A stretch of 34,133 nt of DNA from Chloroflexales bacterium ZM16-3 (GTDB lineage: Bacteria > Chloroflexota > Chloroflexia > Chloroflexales > Chloroflexaceae), in NCBI GenBank assembly GCA_004138175.2, contig RYFE02000053.1, forward strand, positions 1-34,133. Reading direction: 5' to 3'. Shown piece after piece: positions 1 through 7,292 of this stretch (position 1 is the stretch's first letter; every line of letters starts with the position of its first letter). The notes below the pieces were generated by a model that worked only from the letters and a program-made list of their open reading frames with translations, did no database searches and was not told where the DNA came from. Made by a program: the position numbers and the translations under genes.

Positions 1-38
1 GCCCTATGTTCCACTTGGATGAACTCCACCTTGGATGG

Positions 39-1073
39 CTACGGCTTGTTCGTCTCCCGCCCCCGCACCCGATCGCCGCCCGTCTGAAACGCCGTGCGCA
101 GCGCCCCCTCGGCGGGCACGGTGTAGATCATGGTGGTGCTGATGTGGGCGTGGCCGAGGGCCTTGGCCACCCCCGGCAGATCGACGCCGTCCTCGACCAT
201 GCGCCGGGCCAGGCTGTGGCGGAAGGTGTGCGGCGTCACCGTCTTCAGCTCCTCGGCCAGGAACAGCAATGCCTGCCGATCATCCTGGCGCCGCGTCCGG
301 CCGGCGTCATCGGTCGCCAGCTGCGCGGCCTGCGCCGCGATTTCCTGTACGACCAGCTGCACTGCCCGGGTGGTGATGCCCGGTCGCTCGTGCGCGCCGA
401 CCCGGTGGAACCAGAGGCGCTGCTGCGAGTCGGGCGAGCCGGCGGCGGGCACGCCGTCGGTGAAGCGGGCCTCGGTGAGGTAACGGGTGAGGAGGGCGAC
501 GCTGGATGCGTCGAGGTAGATGTAGCGCGACTTGCCGCCTTTGCCGTTGCGGATGAACACGCTGCGTGCGCTGAGGTTCACGTCGTCGAGGATGAGCGCG
601 GTCAGCTCGGCCACGCGCATCCCGCCGAAGGTGAGCAGATCGAGCATGGCCTCGTTCCGCCTGGCCAGGTGGAGATCAGGGTCTTTCCGCACCTCGCGGA
701 GCATGGCGTCGATCGCCTCAGGGCTGACCGACTTGGCCTCGCGCTGCGGCAGGCGCGCATCCTGAATATCCTGGCTCGGGTCGTCACGGATGATCTGCTG
801 GCGGATCGCCCAGGCGGCCCATGCCCGCAGCGATGCCTTGCGGCGGTTGCTGGTGCTCGCGGCGACGCCGCCGGCGATCATCCAGCGTTCAACATCGCTG
901 GCCGCCAGATCTTCCAGGCGGAACGGCCGCGCACGATCCGCCTCGTACCAGCGGATAAGGTAGCTGAGATCGAGCCGGCGGGCGTTGATGGTGGTAGCCG
1001 GCCGGCTTCGGGCGGCGAGGTCGGCGAGGAATCCGGCCAGGGGCGGATAGTCAGGAATCGGCTCAGGTGGCAT
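39..1073 (-). CDS. Tyrosine recombinase / phage-type integrase (XerC/D-like)
   Basis: Site-specific DNA recombinase of 344 aa. It has an N-terminal SAM-like core-binding domain (about residues 8-100) and a C-terminal catalytic domain. The catalytic set is visible: Arg153 in FGGMRVAEL, the beta-hairpin Lys in GKGGKSRYIYL (about 178-186), H282-x-x-R285 in PHTFRHSLAR, His308 in LGHAHISTT and nucleophile Tyr317. It therefore looks complete and active, and its length is typical of the family. The start is ATG at 1073, with GGAG a few bases upstream on the minus strand. It is transcribed away from the defence genes and sits next to a cluster of 12-bp boxes (1094-1215) that could be its binding sites or operator. 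It probably mobilises this island or a nested element. The family is certain; the substrate is not known. Confidence 0.93.
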   Translation of the reverse strand: MPPEPIPDYPPLAGFLADLAARSRPATTINARRLDLSYLIRWYEADRARPFRLEDLAASDVERWMIAGGVAASTSNRRKASLRAWAAWAIRQQIIRDDPSQDIQDARLPQREAKSVSPEAIDAMLREVRKDPDLHLARRNEAMLDLLTFGGMRVAELTALILDDVNLSARSVFIRNGKGGKSRYIYLDASSVALLTRYLTEARFTDGVPAAGSPDSQQRLWFHRVGAHERPGITTRAVQLVVQEIAAQAAQLATDDAGRTRRQDDRQALLFLAEELKTVTPHTFRHSLARRMVEDGVDLPGVAKALGHAHISTTMIYTVPAEGALRTAFQTGGDRVRGRETNKP

Positions 1074-1093
1074 GCGCGCTCCGGATGTAGATC

Positions 1094-1215
1094 ATATGCG
1101 AAGTTTGAACAACGCGAAAACGTAGGTGTGCCGCACATAATATGCGAAGTTGGCATGGTCTGGCACTGCGGTGCGGGCAGGGAGTAACTTCGCATATGCG
1201 GTTGGTCTGCGAAGT
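1094..1215. repeat. Cluster of ATATGCGAAGTT boxes upstream of the recombinase
   Basis: The 12-mer ATATGCGAAGTT occurs directly at 1094-1105 and 1140-1151 and inverted at 1186-1197, so the boxes start at an exact 46-bp pitch. A shorter TGCGAAGT at 1208-1215 forms a perfect 8-bp inverted repeat with 1187-1194. The location directly upstream of the recombinase start suggests recombinase core or arm sites, an operator, or a transposon end. Which of these it is cannot be told from the window. Confidence 0.6.
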
Positions 1216-1252
1216 CACCTGCCGTGCTTTCCGCCCCTCGCGCACATCGCCA

Positions 1253-1295
1253 GAAACACACAACGCGCCAGCCCCTGCGGCTGGCGCGTTGTTTC
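1253..1295 (-). terminator. Hairpin terminator behind the antitoxin gene
   Basis: A perfect 13-bp stem (1261-1273 with 1279-1291) encloses a 5-base loop. It can be extended by GAAAC/GTTTC pairing with a small bulge. On the minus strand it lies about 24 bp after the antitoxin stop and is followed by a short T-rich stretch, as expected for an intrinsic terminator. It separates the antitoxin from the recombinase. Confidence 0.7.
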
Positions 1296-1314
1296 ACGTC
1301 GGTCGGCCTTGGCG

Positions 1315-1689
1315 CTACGCCACGACCTCGGCTGGCGCGTTCCCGCGTGTGCGCCGCCGCTGCTTCGGGGCGGTGGTCTCCTGCCGTGCGGCGTCCTCGG
1401 CGACAGGTGGTGATTCGTACGCGCCCAGCGCATCCATGATCACGTCAGCAGTCTCTGGTTCAAGCGCCGGCTCCGGCTCCGGCTGCCCCTGATCATCGGC
1501 CAATCCTTTGATCGCGCTGAACAGCTCGATGGAGAGCAATACCCCGGTCGGATACCCTTTCTGCGTGATGATCACTGGCTGGCCGGTCGTGCCGGTGCGC
1601 TTGATCAGCGCCCCCAGCGACGAGGCCGCCTTGGAGATTGGTATCACCCCACGCTGCAAGTCCACGTTCAAATTCATTCTGCGAGGCAT
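1315..1689 (-). CDS. Phd/YefM-type antitoxin (type II TA), solitary
   Basis: A protein of 124 aa whose N-terminal half matches the Phd/YefM fold: VIPISKAASSLGALIKR, then GQPVIITQKGYPTGVLLS, the usual operator-binding and dimerisation region. The C-terminal half is acidic, proline-rich and then basic (PKQRRRTRG), and is unlike the usual toxin-wrapping tail. The start is ATG at 1689, preceded on the minus strand by AGGAAG; an internal ATG at 1677 is an alternative. No toxin gene (RelE/ParE/Doc/PIN) is seen on either side, so it is an orphan antitoxin or a transcription repressor. Members of the family repress their own promoter, so it may also act on the divergent promoter region before 2029. 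Family assignment is good; function is inferred. Confidence 0.8.
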   Translation of the reverse strand: MPRRMNLNVDLQRGVIPISKAASSLGALIKRTGTTGQPVIITQKGYPTGVLLSIELFSAIKGLADDQGQPEPEPALEPETADVIMDALGAYESPPVAEDAARQETTAPKQRRRTRGNAPAEVVA

Positions 1690-2028
1690 TCCCTGCTTCC
1701 TCTCATCGCGTGCTGCACCAGACGGCGCTGCCAAGCTGCGGCACGACCGTCGATCAGTTTACGCATCCTCATTCTTCGTTGCATACGTGCAGCATAGCAT
1801 AGATGGGCGATATGTGAGCGCATCGCGACAGGAGCCGTACCTTCACTATCGCGCGGTATGTATACGTGTTCCCCGATTGCGTGCCGCGATCACATCTCCC
1901 GTCCGATCAGATGCGGTATCCATGAGCGGTGCCCGCATGGTATACTTCGGCGGTCTCATCATAGGCAAGCACCGATCCATCTTCCTTCGCAGTGAACACG
2001 CATCGCTGCTGCATGTATGAGGGTGCGC
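1690..2028. other. Intergenic region between divergent antitoxin and helicase genes
   Basis: About 340 bp without a convincing gene; open frames here have no ribosome-binding site or family signal. It is clearly more AT-rich than the flanking genes and must hold the leftward antitoxin promoter and the start of the long rightward block. It contains small palindromic TATGTATACGTG-like and repeated GCATA elements (about 1778-1870) that could be regulator sites, but no well-formed operator. Confidence 0.5.
1918..1946 (+). promoter_or_regulatory. Possible promoter for the defence block
   Basis: TATACT at 1941-1946 is a good sigma-70-type -10 hexamer about 80 bp before the helicase start. The hexamer at the right distance upstream (around 1918-1923) is a poor -35, so this would be a weak or activator-dependent promoter. 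This is only a candidate. Confidence 0.25.
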
Positions 2029-5000
2029 GTGGATATTTTTCAGCTTCGTCAGCAGATTATCGATCAGTATGCGGCCTACACCCGCAGCTTCCTGACCATC
2101 CTCGACCCCGACATTCGCACCTTCGTCGATGACGCCCTCGCCGCCGGCCGCCTCTGGCCCGACTCGCTCATCCAGCTTTCCCCGGCCTACACCCAGGCCA
2201 GCACGGTGGCCGACCTCGTTGCGCACGGCGTGTTAGACCCGCGCTGCGACGAGATCTTCCGGGTGCCCGCTGCTGACGGGGCGCTGCACTCCCTGCGACT
2301 CTATCACCACCAGAAACGGGCGATCGATCTGGCCGCCGACGGGGCCAACTATGTGGTCACCACCGGCACCGGCTCAGGGAAGAGCCTCACCTATCTCATT
2401 CCGGTCGTCGACCATGTGCTGCGCCACCACCCTGAAGATGGCCGGGTGCGCGCCATCATCGTCTACCCGATGAACGCGCTGATCAACTCGCAGGCCAAGG
2501 CGATTGAGCGATTCTTCGGCAATGTACCCGGCGGCTGCCCGGTGCGCTTCGCACGCTACACCGGCCAAGAGAGCGACGCCGAGAAGCGCGCGATTCAGCA
2601 GAACCCGCCCCACATCTTGCTGACGAACTATGTGATGTTGGAGCTCATGCTCACCCGCCCCGATGAGTTTACCTTTGTCGATAAGGGCGCTGCAAACCTC
2701 CAGTTTGTCGTCCTTGATGAGCTGCATACCTACCGCGGGCGCCAGGGCGCGGATGTCGCCCTCCTCCTGCGCCGCCTGCGCGAGCGCTCCGGTAACCCGC
2801 AGCTCACCTGTATCGGCACGAGCGCCACGATGGTGAGCGGCGACTCGGCTGACGACCGCCGCGCCGCCGTCGCACGGGTAGCCGCCAGCATCTTTGGGGT
2901 GTCGCTCTCGGCCGACCAGGTGATTGAGGAGACCCTCACCTACGCGGTTCCGCAGTCGCCATCGCCGACGACCGCTGCGCTCTGTGCGTCCCTCGATGCG
3001 GAGCTGCCCGCCACCCTTGACTGGCCGACCTTTCAGCACCACCCCCTCGCGCACTGGATCGAGCAGACGTTCAGCCTGCGCTCCGACCAGGCGGGCACCC
3101 TCCGCCGCGCCGACCCGCGCACGTTGCGCCAGGGTGCCCTGGCGCTCGCCACGGACACGGGTGTGGATGTGGCGCGCTGCGAGTCGCAGCTGCGCCGATT
3201 CTTCGACCTCGGCAGCGCTGTGCGCGACCCCGAAGGTCGGCCGGGCTTCGCCTTCAAGCTGCATCAGTTCATCTCGCAGGGCAGCGCGGTTTACAGCACG
3301 CTTGAGCCAGCGCCGGCGCGCCACCTGACCCTGGAGGGCCAGCGCTACATCGCCGGCTCCCACAGCGACCGCCTGCTCTTCCCGCTGGTCTTCTGCCGCG
3401 AGTGCGGCCAGCACTACGCCCTCTGCGCTTATAACCCAGAGCTTGAGGCGGTCACGCCACGCCAGCCGATGTCCCGTGGCGAGGATGTGGCCGATCCGGC
3501 CCTCGCCGGCTACCTCCTCACGGGCGAGGACGCATGGAGTGAGGACTCGGAAGATCTCCTCCCCGACAGCTGGTTCAATCTGACCCGCAGTGGGCGGACG
3601 ATGAAAAAGGACTATCGCCCCTTTCGCCCGCGCCGCCTGAACGTGCGCGCCGACGGGGCGGTCACGGCCATGCCGGACGATGATGCGGTCACGGCATGGT
3701 TTCTGCCCACGCCCTTCCTCACCTGTCTGCGCTGCGGAACGGTCTACACCCGCCGCGATAAGGACGACTTTCGTAAGCTCGCCCGCCTGAGCAGCGAGGG
3801 GCGTAGCACGGCAACGACCTTGATCGCGGTGACGACTGTCGATGAGATGCGCCGCTCCGACCTCGTCCCGAGCGCCCAGAAGCTGCTCAGCTTCACCGAC
3901 AACCGCCAGGATGCCTCGCTCCAGGCCGGCCACTTCAACGACTTCGCCGGGGTCAGCCTGCTGCGCGCCGCCATCGCGGCCGCGATTGCCGCCGCGCCGC
4001 TGGATCGCCCACAGAGCTACCTGACGGTCGCCCCGGCGGTCTTCGCCGCGCTCGATCTGCCCCAGGATGCCTACGCACGTAACGTCGGCGCCTATGGCGG
4101 GGCGAAGCGACGCAATGAGGAGACCCTCACGACCTATCTGGAGTACCGGATCTTCGAGGATCTCCGGCGCAGCTGGCGGGTCACCCAGCCCAACCTGGAG
4201 CAGTGCGGCCTTCTGCGCATCGACTACCTCGATCTCCACGCGCTGTGCGTGGACGAGACACCCTGGGCCGCGCACGCAACCCTTGCCGAAACGCCCCCTG
4301 CGCAGCGCGAGACGGTCATCCGCGCGCTCCTGGAGTACATGCGTCGCGAGCTGGCGATCGATGCGCCCTGTCTGGACCCCGAGCGCCAGCCCGATCTCGT
4401 CAAGCGCATTGGCTCCGCGCTCAAAGCACCCTGGGCCTTCGCCGAAGAGGAGACGCGGGATCTGCGGATGGCGACCCGCTTCCTGGTGCCGAGCGATGAG
4501 CCGATCCCCCCCGGCGCCCGCAGTTTCTCGGGGCGCGGCCAGATCGGTCGCTTTCTGCGATCGCCCCGGGCCTGGCCGGGGCTCGATGCGCCGCTCACTG
4601 ACGCGGATTACGACACCCTGCTCACCACCCTGCTTGATGTCCTCGTTGGCACTGGCATCCTGGTAGATATTGCAGATCACGGGCCGCGCGCGGTCCAGAT
4701 CCGGCGCGATGCCTTGCTCTGGCTGCCCGGCGATGCAACCCCGCTCCCGCCCGACCCAATCCGTGCGCGCCGCATGGAGGGGCTCCACGCAGGTGAGCGC
4801 CAGGCGAATGCCTTCTTCCAGGCGTTCTACCGACGCCCACCGACGATCCTGCGCGGGATCGAGGGGCGGGAACATACGGGCCAGGTCGAGCAAGCCGTCC
4901 GCGAGGAGCGTGAGGAGCACTTCCGCGCGGGCACGCTCCCAGTGCTGTTCTGCTCGCCGACCATGGAACTCGGTATCGACATTGCCGACCTGAACGTCGT

Positions 5001-7200
5001 TCACATGCGGAATGTCCCGCCGACCCCGGCGAACTACGCCCAGCGCTCCGGTCGGGCGGGCCGCAGCGGCCAGCCGGCGCTGGTGATGACCTACTGCTCC
5101 ACCGGCAGCGGCCACGACCAGTACTTCTTTAAGCGCCCGACGGCGATGGTGGCCGGCGCCGTGGCGGCACCCCAGATCGACCTGGCGAATGAAGATCTCC
5201 TGAAGGCCCACGTCCATGCGATCTGGCTGGGCGTGACCAGCCTCGATCTCGGGCGCTCTATGCTCGATCTGATTGACGCGACGATGCCGGGCCTGCCGCT
5301 CAGATTGGACCTCCAGGCACGGATCGCCCTTGGGGAGAAGGAGCATGCTATCTGTCTTGGCCAATGCCGGCGCCTGCTCGACACCCTGGCCACCACGCTC
5401 GGGGAGAGTGCCTGGTTCGACGATGCCTGGCTGACCAGGGTGGTGGACGACGCACCCCAGCGCTTCGACGAGGCGTGCGGGCGCTGGCGTCAATTGTACG
5501 TTTCCGCCGAGGCGCAGCTCACCGAGGCCCGTGGCGTGGCCGACGCCTACCGTCGGGGCACCGGTGACCGCACGGCACACGAGGAGGCCGAGCGGCGTGA
5601 GGCCGAGGCGAAGCGCCAGCTTGCCCTGCTGGGCGGTCGTGAGAGCCGGGGTAGCAGCGAGGCCGACTTCTACCCCTACCGCTACTTTGCCAGCGAGGGC
5701 TTTCTCCCAGGCTACAACTTTCCACGCCTGCCGGTGCGCGCCTTCCTGCCCTTCAGCCGTGGCGAGGGCAGCTTCCTAGCTCGCCCGCGCTTCCTGGCGA
5801 TTAGCGAGTTCGGCCCGATGAACATCATCTACCACGAGGGCCGCAAGTATAAGGTGACCCGCACGGCCGTCCCGTCGGGGGACGCCCAGCGCCGATTCTT
5901 ACGCGCCAAGATCTGCCGCATCTGCGGGTACTTCCACGAGGGTGCGGAGGCCGAGGTCTGCGAGCAGTGTCACGCCGTCCTCGCCGGCCAGGGCGTGACC
6001 TACCTGCCCTACCTCTTCGAGATGAGCACCGTCACGGCCCAGCCCGCCGACCGGATCACCTGTGAGGAAGAGGAGCGGGCCCGCGAGGGCTTCCGACTAG
6101 AGACCTTCTACCAGTTCGCCCGTGGCCACCACGGCCCGCGCCGCCAGGACGCGACCTGTGATGTGGCGGGCGGGGTTGACCTGGTCTATGCGCCCACCGC
6201 GACGATCTGGCGCGTGAACCACGGGTGGCGGCGCGCCAAGCAGGCCGGATTCGCCCTCGATCTGCGCAAAGGCATCTGGGGACGCCAGCCGGATGGCGAG
6301 GAGCTGCAGCAGGGTGCGGACGATCTGACCGGTGATGCGGTGCGGCGCGGCGTCCGGCTGGTCGTGCGCGATACGCGCAACCTCTTGATCATCGGGCTGC
6401 CGCCCGCCATCGCCGCCCGGCCCGAGGCCGCCGCGAGCATCCAGTACGCGCTGCAGCGCGGCATCGCCGCGGCGTTCCAGCTGGAGGAGCAGGAGCTGAG
6501 CTCCGAGCGGCTCGGCACCGGCCCGAGTACCAGGCTGATCTTCTGGGAGTCCGCCGAGGGCGGGGCTGGCGCGCTCCGGCGGCTGGTAGAGGAGCCCCGT
6601 GCCCTAGCCCGCGTCGCACAATCCGCCCTGGAGATCTGCCATAGCGACGCGCAGGGAGCGGACCGCGACGCGGGCGAGTGCGTCCGCGCCTGCTACCGGT
6701 GTCTGCTCTCCTACAGCAACCAGCCTGACCACGCCCTGCTTGATCGCCGAGAGGTGCGTGACCTGCTCCGCGAACTCGCGCGCACCGAGGTGGTCGCCCA
6801 GGCCCCGCCTGCTCCAGACGGTAGCACGCGGATGCCGCAGATCGAACGGATCAGCACGGATCACACCAATCATATGTCCGATCCGCGCGAATCCGTCACA
6901 TCCGCGCCCTCCGCGTTCTATCCCGATACATACGCTACGCTTCCCCCTGCGACCGCCCGCGTGATCGCCGCGATCCGCACACTCGGCGGGCGCGATCCCG
7001 AGGGCATTCTGCCCGAGGTGATCGGCCACCGGCCCCACCTGGCCTACCTCCCGACCTTCTTCATCCTCTGCCCGGAGCCGGGCGAGTCGATCGCAGAGAT
7101 GCGCGCCGACTTAGAGGATGCCGGGTGTTCGATCGTGGTGATTGGGCCTGAGGATGATGTCGCTGCTGCGCTCGCGCCGTATGTGTTCTGGAGAAACTAA
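2029..7200 (+). CDS. Giant DEAD/DEAH-box helicase with C-terminal DUF1998-type domain (DrmA-DrmB-like / DruE-like)
   Basis: A superfamily 2 helicase of 1723 aa. Walker A TGTGSGKS is near residue 112, the DELH box near 230, and SAT in IGTSATM follows. The second RecA domain has CSPTMELGIDIADL and QRSGRAGR near 975-1015. Cysteine pairs CRECG/CLRCG (middle) and CRICG...CEQC (about 1305-1330) suggest zinc sites. The DUF1998-type end has WESAEGGAGALRRL and ECVRACYRCLLSY (about 1505-1560). In DISARM, helicase DrmA and DUF1998 protein DrmB are separate; here both parts are one chain, as also in Druantia DruE. GTG 2029 is preferred because TGAGGG lies just upstream and MDIFQLR is a natural start; ATG 2017 has no such site. 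A repeat-derived linker (about 1598-1631) precedes a 90-residue tail of unknown role. It is the first gene of the block. Family is certain; system name is inferred. Confidence 0.92.
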   Translation: MDIFQLRQQIIDQYAAYTRSFLTILDPDIRTFVDDALAAGRLWPDSLIQLSPAYTQASTVADLVAHGVLDPRCDEIFRVPAADGALHSLRLYHHQKRAIDLAADGANYVVTTGTGSGKSLTYLIPVVDHVLRHHPEDGRVRAIIVYPMNALINSQAKAIERFFGNVPGGCPVRFARYTGQESDAEKRAIQQNPPHILLTNYVMLELMLTRPDEFTFVDKGAANLQFVVLDELHTYRGRQGADVALLLRRLRERSGNPQLTCIGTSATMVSGDSADDRRAAVARVAASIFGVSLSADQVIEETLTYAVPQSPSPTTAALCASLDAELPATLDWPTFQHHPLAHWIEQTFSLRSDQAGTLRRADPRTLRQGALALATDTGVDVARCESQLRRFFDLGSAVRDPEGRPGFAFKLHQFISQGSAVYSTLEPAPARHLTLEGQRYIAGSHSDRLLFPLVFCRECGQHYALCAYNPELEAVTPRQPMSRGEDVADPALAGYLLTGEDAWSEDSEDLLPDSWFNLTRSGRTMKKDYRPFRPRRLNVRADGAVTAMPDDDAVTAWFLPTPFLTCLRCGTVYTRRDKDDFRKLARLSSEGRSTATTLIAVTTVDEMRRSDLVPSAQKLLSFTDNRQDASLQAGHFNDFAGVSLLRAAIAAAIAAAPLDRPQSYLTVAPAVFAALDLPQDAYARNVGAYGGAKRRNEETLTTYLEYRIFEDLRRSWRVTQPNLEQCGLLRIDYLDLHALCVDETPWAAHATLAETPPAQRETVIRALLEYMRRELAIDAPCLDPERQPDLVKRIGSALKAPWAFAEEETRDLRMATRFLVPSDEPIPPGARSFSGRGQIGRFLRSPRAWPGLDAPLTDADYDTLLTTLLDVLVGTGILVDIADHGPRAVQIRRDALLWLPGDATPLPPDPIRARRMEGLHAGERQANAFFQAFYRRPPTILRGIEGREHTGQVEQAVREEREEHFRAGTLPVLFCSPTMELGIDIADLNVVHMRNVPPTPANYAQRSGRAGRSGQPALVMTYCSTGSGHDQYFFKRPTAMVAGAVAAPQIDLANEDLLKAHVHAIWLGVTSLDLGRSMLDLIDATMPGLPLRLDLQARIALGEKEHAICLGQCRRLLDTLATTLGESAWFDDAWLTRVVDDAPQRFDEACGRWRQLYVSAEAQLTEARGVADAYRRGTGDRTAHEEAERREAEAKRQLALLGGRESRGSSEADFYPYRYFASEGFLPGYNFPRLPVRAFLPFSRGEGSFLARPRFLAISEFGPMNIIYHEGRKYKVTRTAVPSGDAQRRFLRAKICRICGYFHEGAEAEVCEQCHAVLAGQGVTYLPYLFEMSTVTAQPADRITCEEEERAREGFRLETFYQFARGHHGPRRQDATCDVAGGVDLVYAPTATIWRVNHGWRRAKQAGFALDLRKGIWGRQPDGEELQQGADDLTGDAVRRGVRLVVRDTRNLLIIGLPPAIAARPEAAASIQYALQRGIAAAFQLEEQELSSERLGTGPSTRLIFWESAEGGAGALRRLVEEPRALARVAQSALEICHSDAQGADRDAGECVRACYRCLLSYSNQPDHALLDRREVRDLLRELARTEVVAQAPPAPDGSTRMPQIERISTDHTNHMSDPRESVTSAPSAFYPDTYATLPPATARVIAAIRTLGGRDPEGILPEVIGHRPHLAYLPTFFILCPEPGESIAEMRADLEDAGCSIVVIGPEDDVAAALAPYVFWRN
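6821..6922. repeat. CGCGGAT hairpin repeat inside the helicase gene
   Basis: The left arm carries GCACGCGGATG...CGGATCAGCACGGATC and the right arm GTCCGATCCGCG...CCGCGTTCTATC. The same arms occur at 10188-10736 and 11565-11679. Here it is read in frame as a polar linker with TRMPQIERISTDH after the DUF1998 region. It looks like a short interspersed palindromic element tolerated between domains. Confidence 0.75.
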
Positions 7201-7269
7201 CCACAGAGGCACAGAGACACAGAGGCCGCACAATGTGTATGAAAACTCTGTGCCTCTGTGTCTCTGTGG
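7201..7269. repeat. CACAGAG hairpin repeat, intergenic copy
   Basis: A nearly perfect 24-bp inverted repeat (7201-7224 and 7246-7269) around a 21-base loop, starting directly after the helicase stop codon and ending about 23 bp before the SNF2 start. Copies at 13381-13448 and 14818-14882 lie inside the methyltransferase gene. In RNA it would form a strong hairpin and could act as a stability element or attenuator between the two genes; it lacks a terminal T-run. Confidence 0.85.
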
Positions 7270-7292
7270 TGAATGGAGTTTGGGAGACGTAG

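Noticed and set aside
6-1187. 393-aa plus-strand open frame opposite the recombinase
   Set aside because: The minus strand encodes a recombinase with all catalytic residues; the plus frame has no motif.
1315-1689. Complete toxin-antitoxin pair
   Set aside because: Only the antitoxin is recognisable; neighbouring frames on either side show no toxin family motif.
2374-5580. 1068-aa open frame on the minus strand opposite the helicase
   Set aside because: It lies fully opposite a gene with clear helicase motifs; long antisense frames are expected in GC-rich codon-biased DNA. Its translation shows no family motif.
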